Assembly: GCF_000526515.1 (NCBI RefSeq)
Contig: NZ_JAGF01000001.1
Coordinates: 1,922,001-1,986,000 of the forward strand
Source of the DNA: Cellulomonas sp. KRMCY2
GTDB lineage: Bacteria; Actinomycetota; Actinomycetes; Actinomycetales; Cellulomonadaceae
Direction of reading: 5' to 3'
Length of the DNA: 64,000 nucleotides
The position numbers were made by a program, and so were the translations under genes. Positions 16,586 to 25,547 of this stretch are shown here, piece by piece. The notes below the pieces were generated by a model. That model was not told the DNA's origin. It searched no databases and was given only the letters and a program-made list of their open reading frames with translations. Numbering within the stretch: the first letter of the stretch is position 1; the number at the start of each line of letters is the position of its first letter.

Positions 16586-17557
16586 TCAGCCCGCCGCGCG
16601 GGCGGTCGCGACGAGGTCGAGCGCGGCCCGGGCGACGGCGAGCCTGGTGGCGACGTCGGCATCGGCCGGCCGCACGGAGACCTTGACCGCGACCAGCGGC
16701 TCCGGCCCGGCGGCGGCGAGCGTCGCGGCGATCTCGGCCGCTCCGAGCAGCGAGGCGTGGGACGCGGCGAGGGCCGGGTCGGCGCCGCGCGGCGGGATGT
16801 GCGCGTCACCCCACGGGGCGCCCCAGGGCGTGGCCGCGTCGGTGGCCCCGGAGAGCACGACGGCGCGCAGCAGCCCCGCCCCGGCTGCTGTCGTCACGTG
16901 CTCGAGCGCAGTGGCGGCGCTCCGGCCCTCGATCGCCGACCGGCCCCAGTTGATGCTCAGCCCGGCGTGGCCGACCCGACCGATCGCCGCGATCTCGTCG
17001 GCCAGGGACCAGAAGCCCTTCGCCGCCGGCTGACCCGGGACGCGTGCGTCGCAGTGCTCGACGAGCGCCTCGGCGCCGGCCAGGTCCCAGCCGAGGATCT
17101 CCTCGAGCGACCGGGTGAACGCGTCGAGCGAGGCGAGCCCCGGGCCGGGCGCGCTGTGCACCTGGATCGCCACGACGCGACGTCGGCCGTGCTCGTCGGC
17201 CAGCCGGACCGCCAGGTCCCGGGCCCGTGCGACGTCGTCGAGCGCGTGGCGGCGGCCGTCGGCGTCTGATGAGGACAGGCCGTAGGCGGCATCGGTGCCG
17301 AGCCGACCCATGACCGCCGGGATGCAGGTCACCAGCAGGTCCCAGTCCGGCTGGACGTTGCGGGTGAACCAGGCCGGCTCGAGGTTCGCCGAGCCCGCCG
17401 GGCCGAGCGGCAGCTCGAGGCCGCCGACGTCGAGGCCCGCGACGCCTGCGTAGAACGCCTCCGCCGCGGTCGGATCGGCAGGAGCCATCGCGTAGGCGCC
17501 GAGCAGTGGGCTCGGTGCGGGCGGCTGTCCGGGCGTCGGCAGCGCGGGGATCGTCAT
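16586..17557 (-). CDS. DUF4862 family protein (probable TIM-barrel sugar isomerase-like)
   Basis: This 323-residue protein begins with LLGAYAMAP after a short Pro-rich leader and has alternating strand/helix segments compatible with a xylose isomerase-like TIM barrel. I recognise it as DUF4862, a family often found in actinobacterial uronate or sugar clusters. Acidic and His residues that could bind a metal are present (for example QVHSAPGP and SINWGRSAIEGR). The ATG at 17557 follows a GGAGG site. It is divergent from the TRAP importer operon and shares with it a 275-bp gap holding two palindromes. The reaction is not established. Confidence 0.65.
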   Translation of the reverse strand: MTIPALPTPGQPPAPSPLLGAYAMAPADPTAAEAFYAGVAGLDVGGLELPLGPAGSANLEPAWFTRNVQPDWDLLVTCIPAVMGRLGTDAAYGLSSSDADGRRHALDDVARARDLAVRLADEHGRRRVVAIQVHSAPGPGLASLDAFTRSLEEILGWDLAGAEALVEHCDARVPGQPAAKGFWSLADEIAAIGRVGHAGLSINWGRSAIEGRSAATALEHVTTAAGAGLLRAVVLSGATDAATPWGAPWGDAHIPPRGADPALAASHASLLGAAEIAATLAAAGPEPLVAVKVSVRPADADVATRLAVARAALDLVATARAAG

Positions 17558-17624
17558 GGTTCCTCCGGTCGTCGGCGGCACGGGTCGTGAGGCCTGTGGC
17601 TCGACACGGTATCGACCCGCCCGT

Positions 17625-17636
17625 GGACCTAGGTCC
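17625..17636. promoter_or_regulatory. Perfect 12-bp palindrome (copy 1 of 2)
   Basis: The sequence ggacctaggtcc is a perfect palindrome between the DUF4862 gene and the TRAP operon. The identical 12-mer recurs at 29098-29109 before another gene of the same island. CTAG is normally rare in high-GC genomes, so two copies at two promoters suggest an operator. Confidence 0.6.
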
Positions 17637-17663
17637 CACACACGGGGGCATCCGTTGGCTAGA

Positions 17664-17680
17664 GTTCCGCACACCGGAAC
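17664..17680. promoter_or_regulatory. Candidate IclR-family operator upstream of TRAP operon
   Basis: Inverted repeat gttccg - 5 bp - cggaac, perfect in its six-base arms, with a third half-site gttcc at 17683. A related site, gtttcg - 5 bp - cggaat, lies before the KDPG aldolase gene (27277-27293). The shape suits an IclR dimer, and two IclR genes are in the island. Confidence 0.55.
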
Positions 17681-17832
17681 TTAGTTCCATCCACGCTACG
17701 CTGACATCGCGGTCAGTTCGATCGCGACGCAGCGTTCCGGTTGCCCAGCAGGGCGCGGGACACCACGCACTGGCTGCACGTCCCCGTTGTACCGATGTGC
17801 TCACACCCGTGAGCCGAATGAGGAGTCCTTCC

Positions 17833-18888
17833 ATGAGGCGAAACAAGGCCGTTTCGATCACCGCCCTGATCGGGGCATCGGTGCTCGCGCTGACCGCGTG
17901 CAGCGCCGGCACGAGCCCGGTGACCGAGCAGACCGCTGCCGGCGAGGAGACCGGGGCTCCCCAGGCCTCGGCCGACACGCTCGTCATGAAGGTGGCGTTC
18001 AACCAGCCCGAGACCCACCCGCAGTACATCGTGATGGACGAGCTCGGCGACAAGCTGTTCGAGGCGACCGACGGTGCGTACGACATCGAGGTGTTCCCGA
18101 ACGAGACCCTCGGTGCCCAGCGCGAGACGATCGAGCTGGTCCAGGCCGGCACGATCGAGATGGCGTACGTCGGCGGGCCGCTGCTGGAGAACTTCAACCC
18201 GGACTTCGTGGTCTTCAACCTGCCGTTCGTCTTCGACTCCCCGGAGCACCAGAGCGCTGTCACCAACGACCCGGCGATCGTCTCCGACCTGTACTCCTCG
18301 CTCGAGGACCAGGGGATCAAGATCCTGTCCGCCTTCCACGGCGGCGTCCGGTCGGTCTACAACTCCGAGAAGCCGATCGTGACCCCCGCGGACCTCGCGG
18401 GCATGAAGATCCGCGTCATCGAGTCGGACACGAACATCGAGATGATGTCGCTGATGGGCGGCACCGGGACCCCGATGGGTCAGGGTGAGGTCTACACCGC
18501 CATCCAGTCCGGCATCCTCGAGGGCGGCGAGAACAACGAGCTCATCTACTCGAACCTCAAGCACGCCGAGGTCGCGCCGTTCTACAGCTACACGCGGCAC
18601 CTGATGTTCCCGGACTACCTGATGATCAACCCGGACGTGTGGGACGCGATGTCCACCGAGACCCAGGACATCTTCACCGAGCTCCTCGCCGAGGCCCGCG
18701 TGCGCGAGGCCGAGCTGTGGAAGGAGCAGGTCACCGAGGGAATCGCTGCTGCCGAGGCGGCCGGTGCCACGTTCAACGAGGTCGACGCCGAGGCCTTCGC
18801 CGCGGCCATCTCCCCGCTCACCGAGGCGAAGCTGACGACCGACGTCACGCGCGCCATCTACGACCAGGTCCGCGCCGCGGCTGAGTGA
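17833..18888 (+). CDS. TRAP transporter substrate-binding lipoprotein (DctP type)
   Basis: This 351-residue extracytoplasmic binding protein of a TRAP importer probably captures a sugar acid such as a uronate. The lipobox LTAC places the acylated Cys at residue 23. The mature part shows the DctP-family features FNQPETHPQY, ELVQAGTIEMAYVG and PADLAGMKIRVIES, where the Arg of KIRV is the conserved carboxylate-binding arginine. The ATG at 17833 is chosen because AGGAG lies seven bases upstream and the residues before it have no signal-peptide character. DctQ and DctM genes follow directly. Confidence 0.9.
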   Translation: MRRNKAVSITALIGASVLALTACSAGTSPVTEQTAAGEETGAPQASADTLVMKVAFNQPETHPQYIVMDELGDKLFEATDGAYDIEVFPNETLGAQRETIELVQAGTIEMAYVGGPLLENFNPDFVVFNLPFVFDSPEHQSAVTNDPAIVSDLYSSLEDQGIKILSAFHGGVRSVYNSEKPIVTPADLAGMKIRVIESDTNIEMMSLMGGTGTPMGQGEVYTAIQSGILEGGENNELIYSNLKHAEVAPFYSYTRHLMFPDYLMINPDVWDAMSTETQDIFTELLAEARVREAELWKEQVTEGIAAAEAAGATFNEVDAEAFAAAISPLTEAKLTTDVTRAIYDQVRAAAE

Positions 18889-18919
18889 TCAGCCACCCGA
18901 ACCGAAGAGGTCCGAACTC

Positions 18920-19423
18920 ATGACATCAGTCAAGAACGTGCTCGACCGCGTGCTGACGTGGGTGTGCGTGGCGCTGTTCGCGGTGCTCGTGGTCGACGTC
19001 ACCTGGCAGGTCTTCGCACGGCAGGTCCTCGACCAGCCCAGTGGCTGGTCCGAGGAGCTCGCGAAGTACCTGTTCATCTGGTTGGGCCTCTTCGGTTCGG
19101 CGCTCGTCTTCGGTGAGCGCGGCCACATCGCTGTCGACTTCGCCGTCAAGAAGCTGCCCGAGAAGGTCAAGATCGCCATCACGGCGGTCGTCCAGCTCGC
19201 CATCCTGGCGTTCACCGGGCTCGTCCTGATCTGGGGCGGCTTCCGCGTGGTCGACCTGGCCTGGGACCAGAACCTGACGGGGCTGCCGACCAACGTCGGG
19301 CCGCTCTACCTGGCGCTGCCCATCTCCGGGATCCTCATCGCCTTCTACACCGTCTACCACCTGGTCCGGATCCTCGTCGGCGCTGAGAGCGCCGTCGAGG
19401 ACGCCGAGCCGGACGTCCTGTGA
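18920..19423 (+). CDS. TRAP transporter small permease (DctQ type)
   Basis: This 167-residue membrane protein has four predicted membrane segments, typical of the small DctQ subunit. Family residues include DVTWQVFARQVLDQPSGWSEEL and the WLGLFGSALVFGERGHI segment. It pairs with DctM to form the TRAP channel driven by a sodium gradient. It starts 31 bp after the binding-protein gene and ends 14 bp before the DctM gene. NhaA nearby may help maintain the sodium gradient; that link is inference. Confidence 0.9.
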   Translation: MTSVKNVLDRVLTWVCVALFAVLVVDVTWQVFARQVLDQPSGWSEELAKYLFIWLGLFGSALVFGERGHIAVDFAVKKLPEKVKIAITAVVQLAILAFTGLVLIWGGFRVVDLAWDQNLTGLPTNVGPLYLALPISGILIAFYTVYHLVRILVGAESAVEDAEPDVL

Positions 19424-19437
19424 AGGAGGGCTGACAC

Positions 19438-20748
19438 ATGGATCCAGCAGCACTCGCAGCACTCATCCTGCTCGGCGGCATCGCCCTCTTCTTGATCATG
19501 GGCGCGCCGATCAGCATCGCGGTCGGGCTCTCGTCCCTGATCGCCATGTTCACCACGCTCGGCGTCGAGAACGGCGTGCTCACCTCGGCGCAGCAGGTCT
19601 TCCGGGGGATCAACTCGTTCCCCCTGCTGGCGATCCCGTTCTTCGTCCTCGCCGGCGTGATCATGAACCAAGGCGGGATAGCACTCCGGCTGGTCAACGC
19701 CGCCAAGGTGCTCGTCGGCCGGATGCCGGGCTCGCTCGCCCAGACCAACATCGCCGCCAATGCGCTGTTCGGGGCCGTCTCCGGCTCCGGCGTCGCGGCG
19801 GCCGCGGCGATCGGTTCGACGATCGGCCCGATCCAGGCCAAGGAGGGCTACGACAAGTCCTTCTCGGCCGCGGTCAACATCGCGTCCGCACCGTCCGGGA
19901 TGATCATCCCGCCGAGCAACCTGATGATCGTCTACTCGCTGGTCTCGAGCACCTCGGTGGCCGCACTGTTCGTCGCCGGGTACGTCCCCGGGGCGATGTG
20001 GGCCGCGGCGTGCATGATCATCGTGTATCTGTACGCCCGCAAGCGTCCCGAGCTCAAGGTGACCGAGCGGATCGGCTTCGCCCAGGGCGCCAAGACGCTC
20101 CTGGCTGCGGTGCCCGCACTGCTGCTCATCGTCGTGGTGATCGGCGGCATCCTGCTCGGCTTCTTCACGCCGACCGAGGGCTCGAACATCGCTGTCGTCT
20201 ACTCGCTGGCGCTGTCCTTCGTCTACCGGACGATCAAGGTCCGGCAGCTGCCGACGATGCTCATGGACGCGGCCCGCACGACGGCCGTCGTCATGTTCCT
20301 GGTGGGCGTCTCGTCGATCATGGGCTTCGTGATGTCCTTCGCGCGGATCCCGGCGATGGCGTCGGAGGCGATCTTCTCGGTGAGCAGCAACCCGATCGTC
20401 ATCCTGCTGCTCATCGCGGTCATCCTGCTGATCCTCGGGTGCTTCATGGACCCGACGCCGGCGGTGCTGATCTTCACGCCGATCCTGCTGCCGATCGTGA
20501 TGGCCATGGGGATCCACCCCGTGCACTTCGGGATCATGATGGTCTTCAACCTGTCCATCGGGACGATCACCCCGCCCGTGGGTCCGATCCTGTTCGTCGG
20601 GGCGAAGGTGGCGGACATCTCGATCGAGGACGTCGTCCGCAGGCTGCTGCCGTTCTTCGGCGCCCTGATCCTCGTGCTGATCATGGTGATCTTCACACCG
20701 GCCCTGTCGATGTGGCTGCCGACGCAGCTCGGGCTGGTCACGCCCTGA
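19438..20748 (+). CDS. TRAP transporter large permease (DctM type)
   Basis: This 436-residue large permease of the TRAP importer has about 12 membrane segments. Hallmarks are GAPISIAVGLSSL, the SGVAAAAAIGSTIGP region and SAPSGMIIPPSNLMIVY, with FNLSIGTITPPVGPILFVG near the C-terminus. A GGAGGG ribosome site precedes the ATG. With DctP and DctQ it makes a complete sodium-coupled importer, located directly before kduI, so the substrate is likely an unsaturated uronate or its keto form. Confidence 0.92.
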   Translation: MDPAALAALILLGGIALFLIMGAPISIAVGLSSLIAMFTTLGVENGVLTSAQQVFRGINSFPLLAIPFFVLAGVIMNQGGIALRLVNAAKVLVGRMPGSLAQTNIAANALFGAVSGSGVAAAAAIGSTIGPIQAKEGYDKSFSAAVNIASAPSGMIIPPSNLMIVYSLVSSTSVAALFVAGYVPGAMWAAACMIIVYLYARKRPELKVTERIGFAQGAKTLLAAVPALLLIVVVIGGILLGFFTPTEGSNIAVVYSLALSFVYRTIKVRQLPTMLMDAARTTAVVMFLVGVSSIMGFVMSFARIPAMASEAIFSVSSNPIVILLLIAVILLILGCFMDPTPAVLIFTPILLPIVMAMGIHPVHFGIMMVFNLSIGTITPPVGPILFVGAKVADISIEDVVRRLLPFFGALILVLIMVIFTPALSMWLPTQLGLVTP

Positions 20749-20757
20749 CCGTGGTGC

Positions 20758-20783
20758 CGGCCGGCCCGGTGACGGGTCGGCCG
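20758..20783 (+). terminator. Hairpin after the TRAP permease gene
   Basis: Inverted repeat with 11-base arms (cggccggcccg / cgggtcggccg, one mismatch) and a gtga loop. No T-run. It may partly separate the transporter transcript from the kduI transcript. A weak promoter-like TATTAC lies at about 20823. Confidence 0.5.
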
Positions 20784-20887
20784 ACACCCGGACGGCGGCC
20801 ACCGCCGGCCGGATCTGCACAGTATTACTAGGGGGCTGCCGCATGAAGCACCGCTCAACCGCACCACCGACGTCGGAGAGGCCTGAC

Positions 20888-21727
20888 ATGGAACAGCGTT
20901 ACGCGACCAGCCCGGAGCACCTGCCCGGGATGGACACCGCCGAGCTGCGAGCCCGTTACCTGGTCCCCGGCCTCTTCGCCGCCGACCAGGCGAACGCGGT
21001 CTACACCCACCACGACCGGGTCGTCCTGGTCGGCGTCATGCCGGTGACGACGGGCGTCGCCCTGCCGACGTTCCCCGAGATCCGCAGCGACCACTTCTTC
21101 GAGCACCGCGAGGGCGGGATCGTCAACGTCGGCGGTCGCGGCACCATCACGGCGGACGGCACCACCTACGACGTCGGCCACGGGTCCTGCCTGTACGTCG
21201 GTCGGGGCGCCCAGGAGGTCACCTTCGCCTCGAGCGAGGCCGGGACCGAGGCCGGCCCCGCCCGCTTCTACCTCGTCTCGGCCCCCGCGCACACCGCCTA
21301 CCCCACGACCTTCGTCGAGGCGGGCGCCGGGAACATCCGCGAGCTCGGTGACGCGCTGACGTCGAACCGCCGCACGCTCAACCAGTACATCCACGAGAAC
21401 GGCGTCCGGAGCTGCCAGGTCGTGATGGGTGTGACGACGCTGCACCCGGGCAGCATGTGGAACACCATGCCCGCGCACACGCACGACCGCCGCATGGAGG
21501 CGTACCTCTACTTCGACCTGCCGGCCGACGCGCGCGTCATCCACCTCATGGGTGAGCCGACCGAGACCCGGCACCTCGTGGTCGCCGACCAGGAGGCGGT
21601 CATCTCCCCGAGCTGGTCGGTGCACTCCGGCGTCGGCTCGGCGAGCTACAGCTTCGTCTGGGCGATGGCGGGGGAGAACCAGTCCTTCGACGACATGGAC
21701 GGCTTCGCCATCGCCGACATGCGCTGA
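20888..21727 (+). CDS. kduI: 5-dehydro-4-deoxy-D-glucuronate isomerase KduI
   Basis: This 279-residue zinc enzyme converts 5-keto-4-deoxyuronate (from unsaturated uronate after pectin or glycosaminoglycan cleavage) to 3-deoxy-D-glycero-2,5-hexodiulosonate. The zinc ligands are all visible: His197 and His199 in AHTHDRRMEAY, Glu204, and His246 in SWSVHSG. These match E. coli His196, His198, Glu203 and His245 almost number for number. The ATG at 20888 has a GGAGAGG site; an upstream ATG at 20843 would add a 15-residue tail not seen in the family. It begins the kduI-iclR-kduD series. Confidence 0.95.
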   Translation: MEQRYATSPEHLPGMDTAELRARYLVPGLFAADQANAVYTHHDRVVLVGVMPVTTGVALPTFPEIRSDHFFEHREGGIVNVGGRGTITADGTTYDVGHGSCLYVGRGAQEVTFASSEAGTEAGPARFYLVSAPAHTAYPTTFVEAGAGNIRELGDALTSNRRTLNQYIHENGVRSCQVVMGVTTLHPGSMWNTMPAHTHDRRMEAYLYFDLPADARVIHLMGEPTETRHLVVADQEAVISPSWSVHSGVGSASYSFVWAMAGENQSFDDMDGFAIADMR

Positions 21728-21767
21728 GACCGCACCACTCCCTACCACCGCGTCCTGAGGACAGACC

Positions 21768-22601
21768 ATGGCCATCGAGACCACGCCCGGACCCGTCGTC
21801 GAGCCCATCGGCAGCGGTGTCGCGGGTGCCGACGTCCGCGTCGCGCCGAGCGCCAACGCGAGCGAGAAGACGTTGCTCGTGCTCGAGGCGGCCCTGACCC
21901 ATGCCCGGTTCATGGACGTGGTCGAGGCGACCGGACTGGCCAAGGCGACCACCCATCGGATCCTGTCGACGCTCGTCGACCGGCGGTTCGTCGCCGTCGC
22001 GGCCGACGGCAGCTACCTGCCCGGCCCCAAGATCCTGTCCCTCGCGGGCCAGGCCCTGGCGCGGATCGACATCTCGGCCATCGCGCAGCCCTTCGTCGAC
22101 GCGCTCGTCGAGAAGGTGCACTGCACGGTGCACGTCGGCGTGGTCAACGGGGACGAGATCGTCTACCTGATCCGCAGCGACTCCGACAAGCCGTACCAGA
22201 TGCCCTCGCGGGTCGGCCACGCCATCCCGATGCACTCCTCCGGCATCGGCAAGGTCGTCCTGAGCAGCTACACGGACGACGGCCTCGAACGCTTCGTCGC
22301 GCGCGCGGGCCTGCCGCGCCGGACCGAGCACACGATCACGAGCATCGAGGGCCTGCGGGCCGAGATCGCGACGGTCCGTGAGCTGGGCTACGCCCTCGAC
22401 CGCGAGGAGAACGTCCCCGGGGTCGGCTGCGTGGCGGCCCCCATCCGCGACCACACCGGGTCGATCACGTACGGCCTGAGCATCTCGACGCTCACGCTCG
22501 AGCACACCGTCGAGCAGATCGAGGCGATGTCCGTCCTGGCCGTCGAGACGGCCGACAAGATCTCCGCCGCCCTCGGCTACACCCCGGACCCGACGACCTG
22601 A
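21768..22601 (+). CDS. IclR family transcriptional regulator
   Basis: This 277-residue protein has a winged helix-turn-helix at about residues 32-90 (MDVVEATGLAKATTHRILST) and an IclR effector domain with MHSSGIGKVVLS and DREENVPGVGCVAAPI. It lies between kduI and kduD on the same strand, so it is probably the uronate-pathway regulator of KdgR type, sensing KDG or a related acid. Its likely sites are the gttccg/cggaac inverted repeats at 17664 and 27277. A TGAGGA site precedes the ATG. The end of the gene runs into a GACCT tandem repeat. Confidence 0.9.
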   Translation: MAIETTPGPVVEPIGSGVAGADVRVAPSANASEKTLLVLEAALTHARFMDVVEATGLAKATTHRILSTLVDRRFVAVAADGSYLPGPKILSLAGQALARIDISAIAQPFVDALVEKVHCTVHVGVVNGDEIVYLIRSDSDKPYQMPSRVGHAIPMHSSGIGKVVLSSYTDDGLERFVARAGLPRRTEHTITSIEGLRAEIATVRELGYALDREENVPGVGCVAAPIRDHTGSITYGLSISTLTLEHTVEQIEAMSVLAVETADKISAALGYTPDPTT

Positions 22602-22604
22602 CAC

Positions 22605-22628
22605 GACCTGACCTGACCTGACCTGACC
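22605..22628 (+). repeat. GACCT pentanucleotide tandem repeat after IclR gene
   Basis: Nearly five copies of gacct follow the TGA of the IclR gene; each copy recreates a TGA in a different frame. It is followed by a second imprecise repeat, cccgaac, before the kduD ribosome site. Probably slippage-generated. Confidence 0.8.
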
Positions 22629-22673
22629 GTCCCGAACGCCCCGAACTCCCCGAACGAAGAGAGCAACGCACCC

Positions 22674-23465
22674 ATGACGAACGCAGCCATCACGCCTGCC
22701 GCGTATGCGGAGAGTCTCCTGAGCCTCGAAGGGCAGCTGGCGGTCGTCACGGGCGCCAGCCAGGGGATCGGCCTGGCCATCGCCGAGTGCCTCGCCTCGG
22801 CCGGTGCGGACGTCATCGGGGTCAGCCACGACATGCCCGAGGGTGCCAGCGCCGTGCGCACCGCCGTCGAGGCGACCGGACGCACGTTCACCCCGCTGCG
22901 TGCCGACTTCTCCGACCGCGGGCAGGTCACCGCGCTCGCGGCCGACCTCGCCGGCCGCGGCGTCGACATCCTGATCAACAACGGCGGCACCATCCGCCGT
23001 GCCCCCGCCGCGGTCCACACCGACGAGGACTTCGACCACGTCCTCGACGTCAACCTCCGCTCGACCTTCGTCCTGTCCCGCGAGGTGGGCCGCACGATGA
23101 TCGAGCGCGGCCACGGGAAGATCGTCAACACCGCGTCGATGCTCAGCTTCCAGGGCGGCATCAACGTCCCCGGCTACACATCCTCGAAGTCGGCCATCGC
23201 CGGACTGACCAAGGCGCTGGCCAACGAGTGGGCCGAGAAGGGCGTCAACGTCAACGCGGTCGCGCCCGGGTACGTCGCGACCGCCAACACCCACGACCTG
23301 CGTCAGGACGCCGCGCGCAGCGACGCGATCCTCGCGCGCATCCCGGCGGCCCGCTGGGCGCAGCCGTCGGACATCGCCGGTGCCGTCCTGTTCCTGTGCT
23401 CGCGCGCGGCCGACTACGTCAACGGCGCGATCCTGCCGGTCGACGGTGGCTGGCTCGCCCGATGA
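22674..23465 (+). CDS. kduD: 2-dehydro-3-deoxy-D-gluconate 5-dehydrogenase KduD (SDR)
   Basis: This 263-residue classical short-chain dehydrogenase reduces the KduI product with NAD(P)H to 2-keto-3-deoxygluconate (KDG). The cofactor motif TGASQGIG (residues 26-33), NNGGTIRR after the fourth strand, NTASMLSFQGG with the catalytic Ser, and Tyr168-xxx-Lys172 (YTSSK) are intact. The C-terminal PVDGGWLAR is typical of KduD. Its stop overlaps the next start (ATGA). Context after kduI supports the assignment. Confidence 0.92.
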   Translation: MTNAAITPAAYAESLLSLEGQLAVVTGASQGIGLAIAECLASAGADVIGVSHDMPEGASAVRTAVEATGRTFTPLRADFSDRGQVTALAADLAGRGVDILINNGGTIRRAPAAVHTDEDFDHVLDVNLRSTFVLSREVGRTMIERGHGKIVNTASMLSFQGGINVPGYTSSKSAIAGLTKALANEWAEKGVNVNAVAPGYVATANTHDLRQDAARSDAILARIPAARWAQPSDIAGAVLFLCSRAADYVNGAILPVDGGWLAR

Positions 23466-24511
23466 GGATCGTCATCACCGAGTGCGACCACGACTCGTTC
23501 GACCGTGAGCACGAGGTCACCGACCCGGCGGGTGCCGAGCTCGTCCTGACCCAGTCCCGCTCGGCGGCCGAGCTGATCGCCAACGTCGCCGGCGCCGACG
23601 GGATCCTCGTCCAGTACGCCGAGATCACCGCGGAGGTGATGGACGCGCTGCCGAGCCTGCGGGTGATCGGCCGGTACGGCGTCGGGGTGGACTCGGTGGA
23701 CGTGGCCGCGGCGACCGAACGCGGCATCGCGGTCTGCAACGTGCCGGACTACGGCACCGAGTCGGTCTCGGACCACGCGATCGGGCTGACCCTCGCGACC
23801 GCCCGTGGCATCCCGCGGCTCGACCGCGGGATGCGTGACGGCTCGTTCGACCTGGTCGCGGTCCGTCCGCTCTACCAGACCTCCGGGCGGGTCTTCGGCA
23901 TCGTGGGGATGGGCCTGATCGGCACCGCGACCGCACGCAAGGCGGCCGGTCTCGGGTACGAGGTGCTCGGCCACGACATCGCCGCCGAGCCAGGCTCGGA
24001 CGCGTTCCACGGCTTCCCCCTGGTGAGTCTGGACGAGCTGCTCGAGCGTTCCCACGTGGTGTCGCTGCACACCCCGCTGAACGAGAGCACCCGCTCGCTG
24101 ATCGGTGCCCGGGAGCTCGCGGCGATGCGGACCGACGCGATCCTGGTCAACACGAGCCGCGGCGGGGTCGTCGACACCGGCGCGCTCGTGGCGGCCCTGA
24201 GCTCCGGCTCGATCCGCGGTGCGGCGATCGACGTCCACGAGACCGAGCCGCTGCCCCCGGACCACCCGCTGATGGGCTTCGACTCGGTGGTCCTGACCCC
24301 GCACCTCGCCTGGTACACCGAGGAGTCGTACGACGAGCTCAAGCGGCGCACCGTGGCGAACGTCGTGGACGTGTGCGCCGGCCGGGCGCCCCGCGACATC
24401 GTCAACCCGGAGGTGCTCGGGGCGCCGGGCCGCAACGCCGCGTGCGCCGTGGCGGCCCCCGCCGTGCGCGCAACCACCGCAACCCCCGCAGCCCTGCCGA
24501 CAGGAGCATGA
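23462..24511 (+). CDS. D-2-hydroxyacid dehydrogenase (phosphoglycerate dehydrogenase-like)
   Basis: This 349-residue NAD-dependent enzyme has the NAD motif GMGLIG at residues 149-154 and the triad Arg233 (NTSRGG), Glu262 (HETEPLP) and His281 (TPHLAW). There is no ACT regulatory domain, so it is not a standard SerA. A 35-residue Ala/Pro/Thr-rich C-terminal extension follows the catalytic domain. It is coupled to kduD by ATGA and followed directly by the Zn-alcohol dehydrogenase. It may reduce a 2-keto sugar acid made in the island; inferred from context. Confidence 0.85.
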   Translation: MRIVITECDHDSFDREHEVTDPAGAELVLTQSRSAAELIANVAGADGILVQYAEITAEVMDALPSLRVIGRYGVGVDSVDVAAATERGIAVCNVPDYGTESVSDHAIGLTLATARGIPRLDRGMRDGSFDLVAVRPLYQTSGRVFGIVGMGLIGTATARKAAGLGYEVLGHDIAAEPGSDAFHGFPLVSLDELLERSHVVSLHTPLNESTRSLIGARELAAMRTDAILVNTSRGGVVDTGALVAALSSGSIRGAAIDVHETEPLPPDHPLMGFDSVVLTPHLAWYTEESYDELKRRTVANVVDVCAGRAPRDIVNPEVLGAPGRNAACAVAAPAVRATTATPAALPTGA

Positions 24512-24512
24512 G

Positions 24513-25547
24513 ATGAGCACGATGAAGGCAGCCGTGTGGACCGGCACCGACCAGGTCGAGGTCACCGACGTGCCGCTGCCGGACGTCCCGGCCGGCTGGG
24601 CACTGGTCAAGGTGGCGTACGACGGCGTCTGCGGGACCGACCTGTCGATCGTGCACGGCAAGCACCCGCGTGCGACGGCCCCGCTGATCATGGGCCACGA
24701 GATCTCCGGCTGGGTCGAGGTCGCCGGTGCGACCGGCCCGACGGCGGGCGCCCTGGTCACCGTCGAGCCCCTGATCAGCTGCGGCGGGTGCCGGGCCTGC
24801 CGGGACGGTCACCCGCACGTGTGCCGACGCCTGGGGCTGTACGGCATCGACGCCCCCGGGGCGATGGCGCAGTACGTCGCCGTGCCGCCCGAGGTCCTGC
24901 ACGAGGTGCCGGCCGGCGTCGACCCCCGGACCGCGACCCTGGCCGAGCCGCTCGCCGTCGCGGTGCACGCGGTGGCCCTGTCGGGGATGCATCCGGGTGA
25001 CACCGTCGCCGTCTACGGCGCCGGTCCGATCGGCGTGCTGACCGCGATGGTCGCCCGGCACGAGGGTGCCGGCACGGTCGTCATCACCGAGCCCAGCCCG
25101 TGGCGCCGGCAGGTGGCCGAGGACCTGGGCTTCACCGTGGTCGCCGACGGTTCGACGATGGTCGAGACCCTGGCCCCGCTGACCGATGGCGAGGGTGCGG
25201 ACACGACGTTCGACTCCGCGGCCCACCCCACGGTGGCCGCCGAGCTCACCGCCGCGACGCGGGTGCTCGGGCGGATCGTCGTCGTCGGGGTCTACAAGCA
25301 GCCGACGCCGCTCGACCTGCAGGCCGTGTGCTTCAAGGAGCAGACGGTCGTCGGGGTGCGCGTCTACACGTCGGCCGACATGACGCGGGCGATCGAGCTG
25401 ATCGCCGCCGGCGCGCTGGGGCTCGACCGGTTCCCGACCAAGGCCTTCGCGCTGGCCGACGTCGGCGCCGCCCTGGCAGCGGCGACCTCCGGCCAGGACT
25501 GCCTCAAGGTCCTGATCACCCCCCTGGACGGAAAGGCAGACGCATGA
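24513..25547 (+). CDS. Zinc-dependent alcohol dehydrogenase (medium-chain, sugar/polyol type)
   Basis: This 344-residue medium-chain dehydrogenase has the catalytic-zinc Cys in GVCGTD, the GHE motif (MGHEISGW) and the structural-zinc set CGGCRACRDGHPHVC. The NAD-binding GAGPIG lies in the Rossmann half. Such enzymes oxidise polyols or L-threonine-like substrates; in uronate clusters they often act on galactonate, gulonate or similar acids. A CAGGAG site precedes the ATG, and the stop overlaps the next start (ATGA). The reaction here is inferred only as a polyol or sugar-acid oxidation. Confidence 0.85.
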   Translation: MSTMKAAVWTGTDQVEVTDVPLPDVPAGWALVKVAYDGVCGTDLSIVHGKHPRATAPLIMGHEISGWVEVAGATGPTAGALVTVEPLISCGGCRACRDGHPHVCRRLGLYGIDAPGAMAQYVAVPPEVLHEVPAGVDPRTATLAEPLAVAVHAVALSGMHPGDTVAVYGAGPIGVLTAMVARHEGAGTVVITEPSPWRRQVAEDLGFTVVADGSTMVETLAPLTDGEGADTTFDSAAHPTVAAELTAATRVLGRIVVVGVYKQPTPLDLQAVCFKEQTVVGVRVYTSADMTRAIELIAAGALGLDRFPTKAFALADVGAALAAATSGQDCLKVLITPLDGKADA

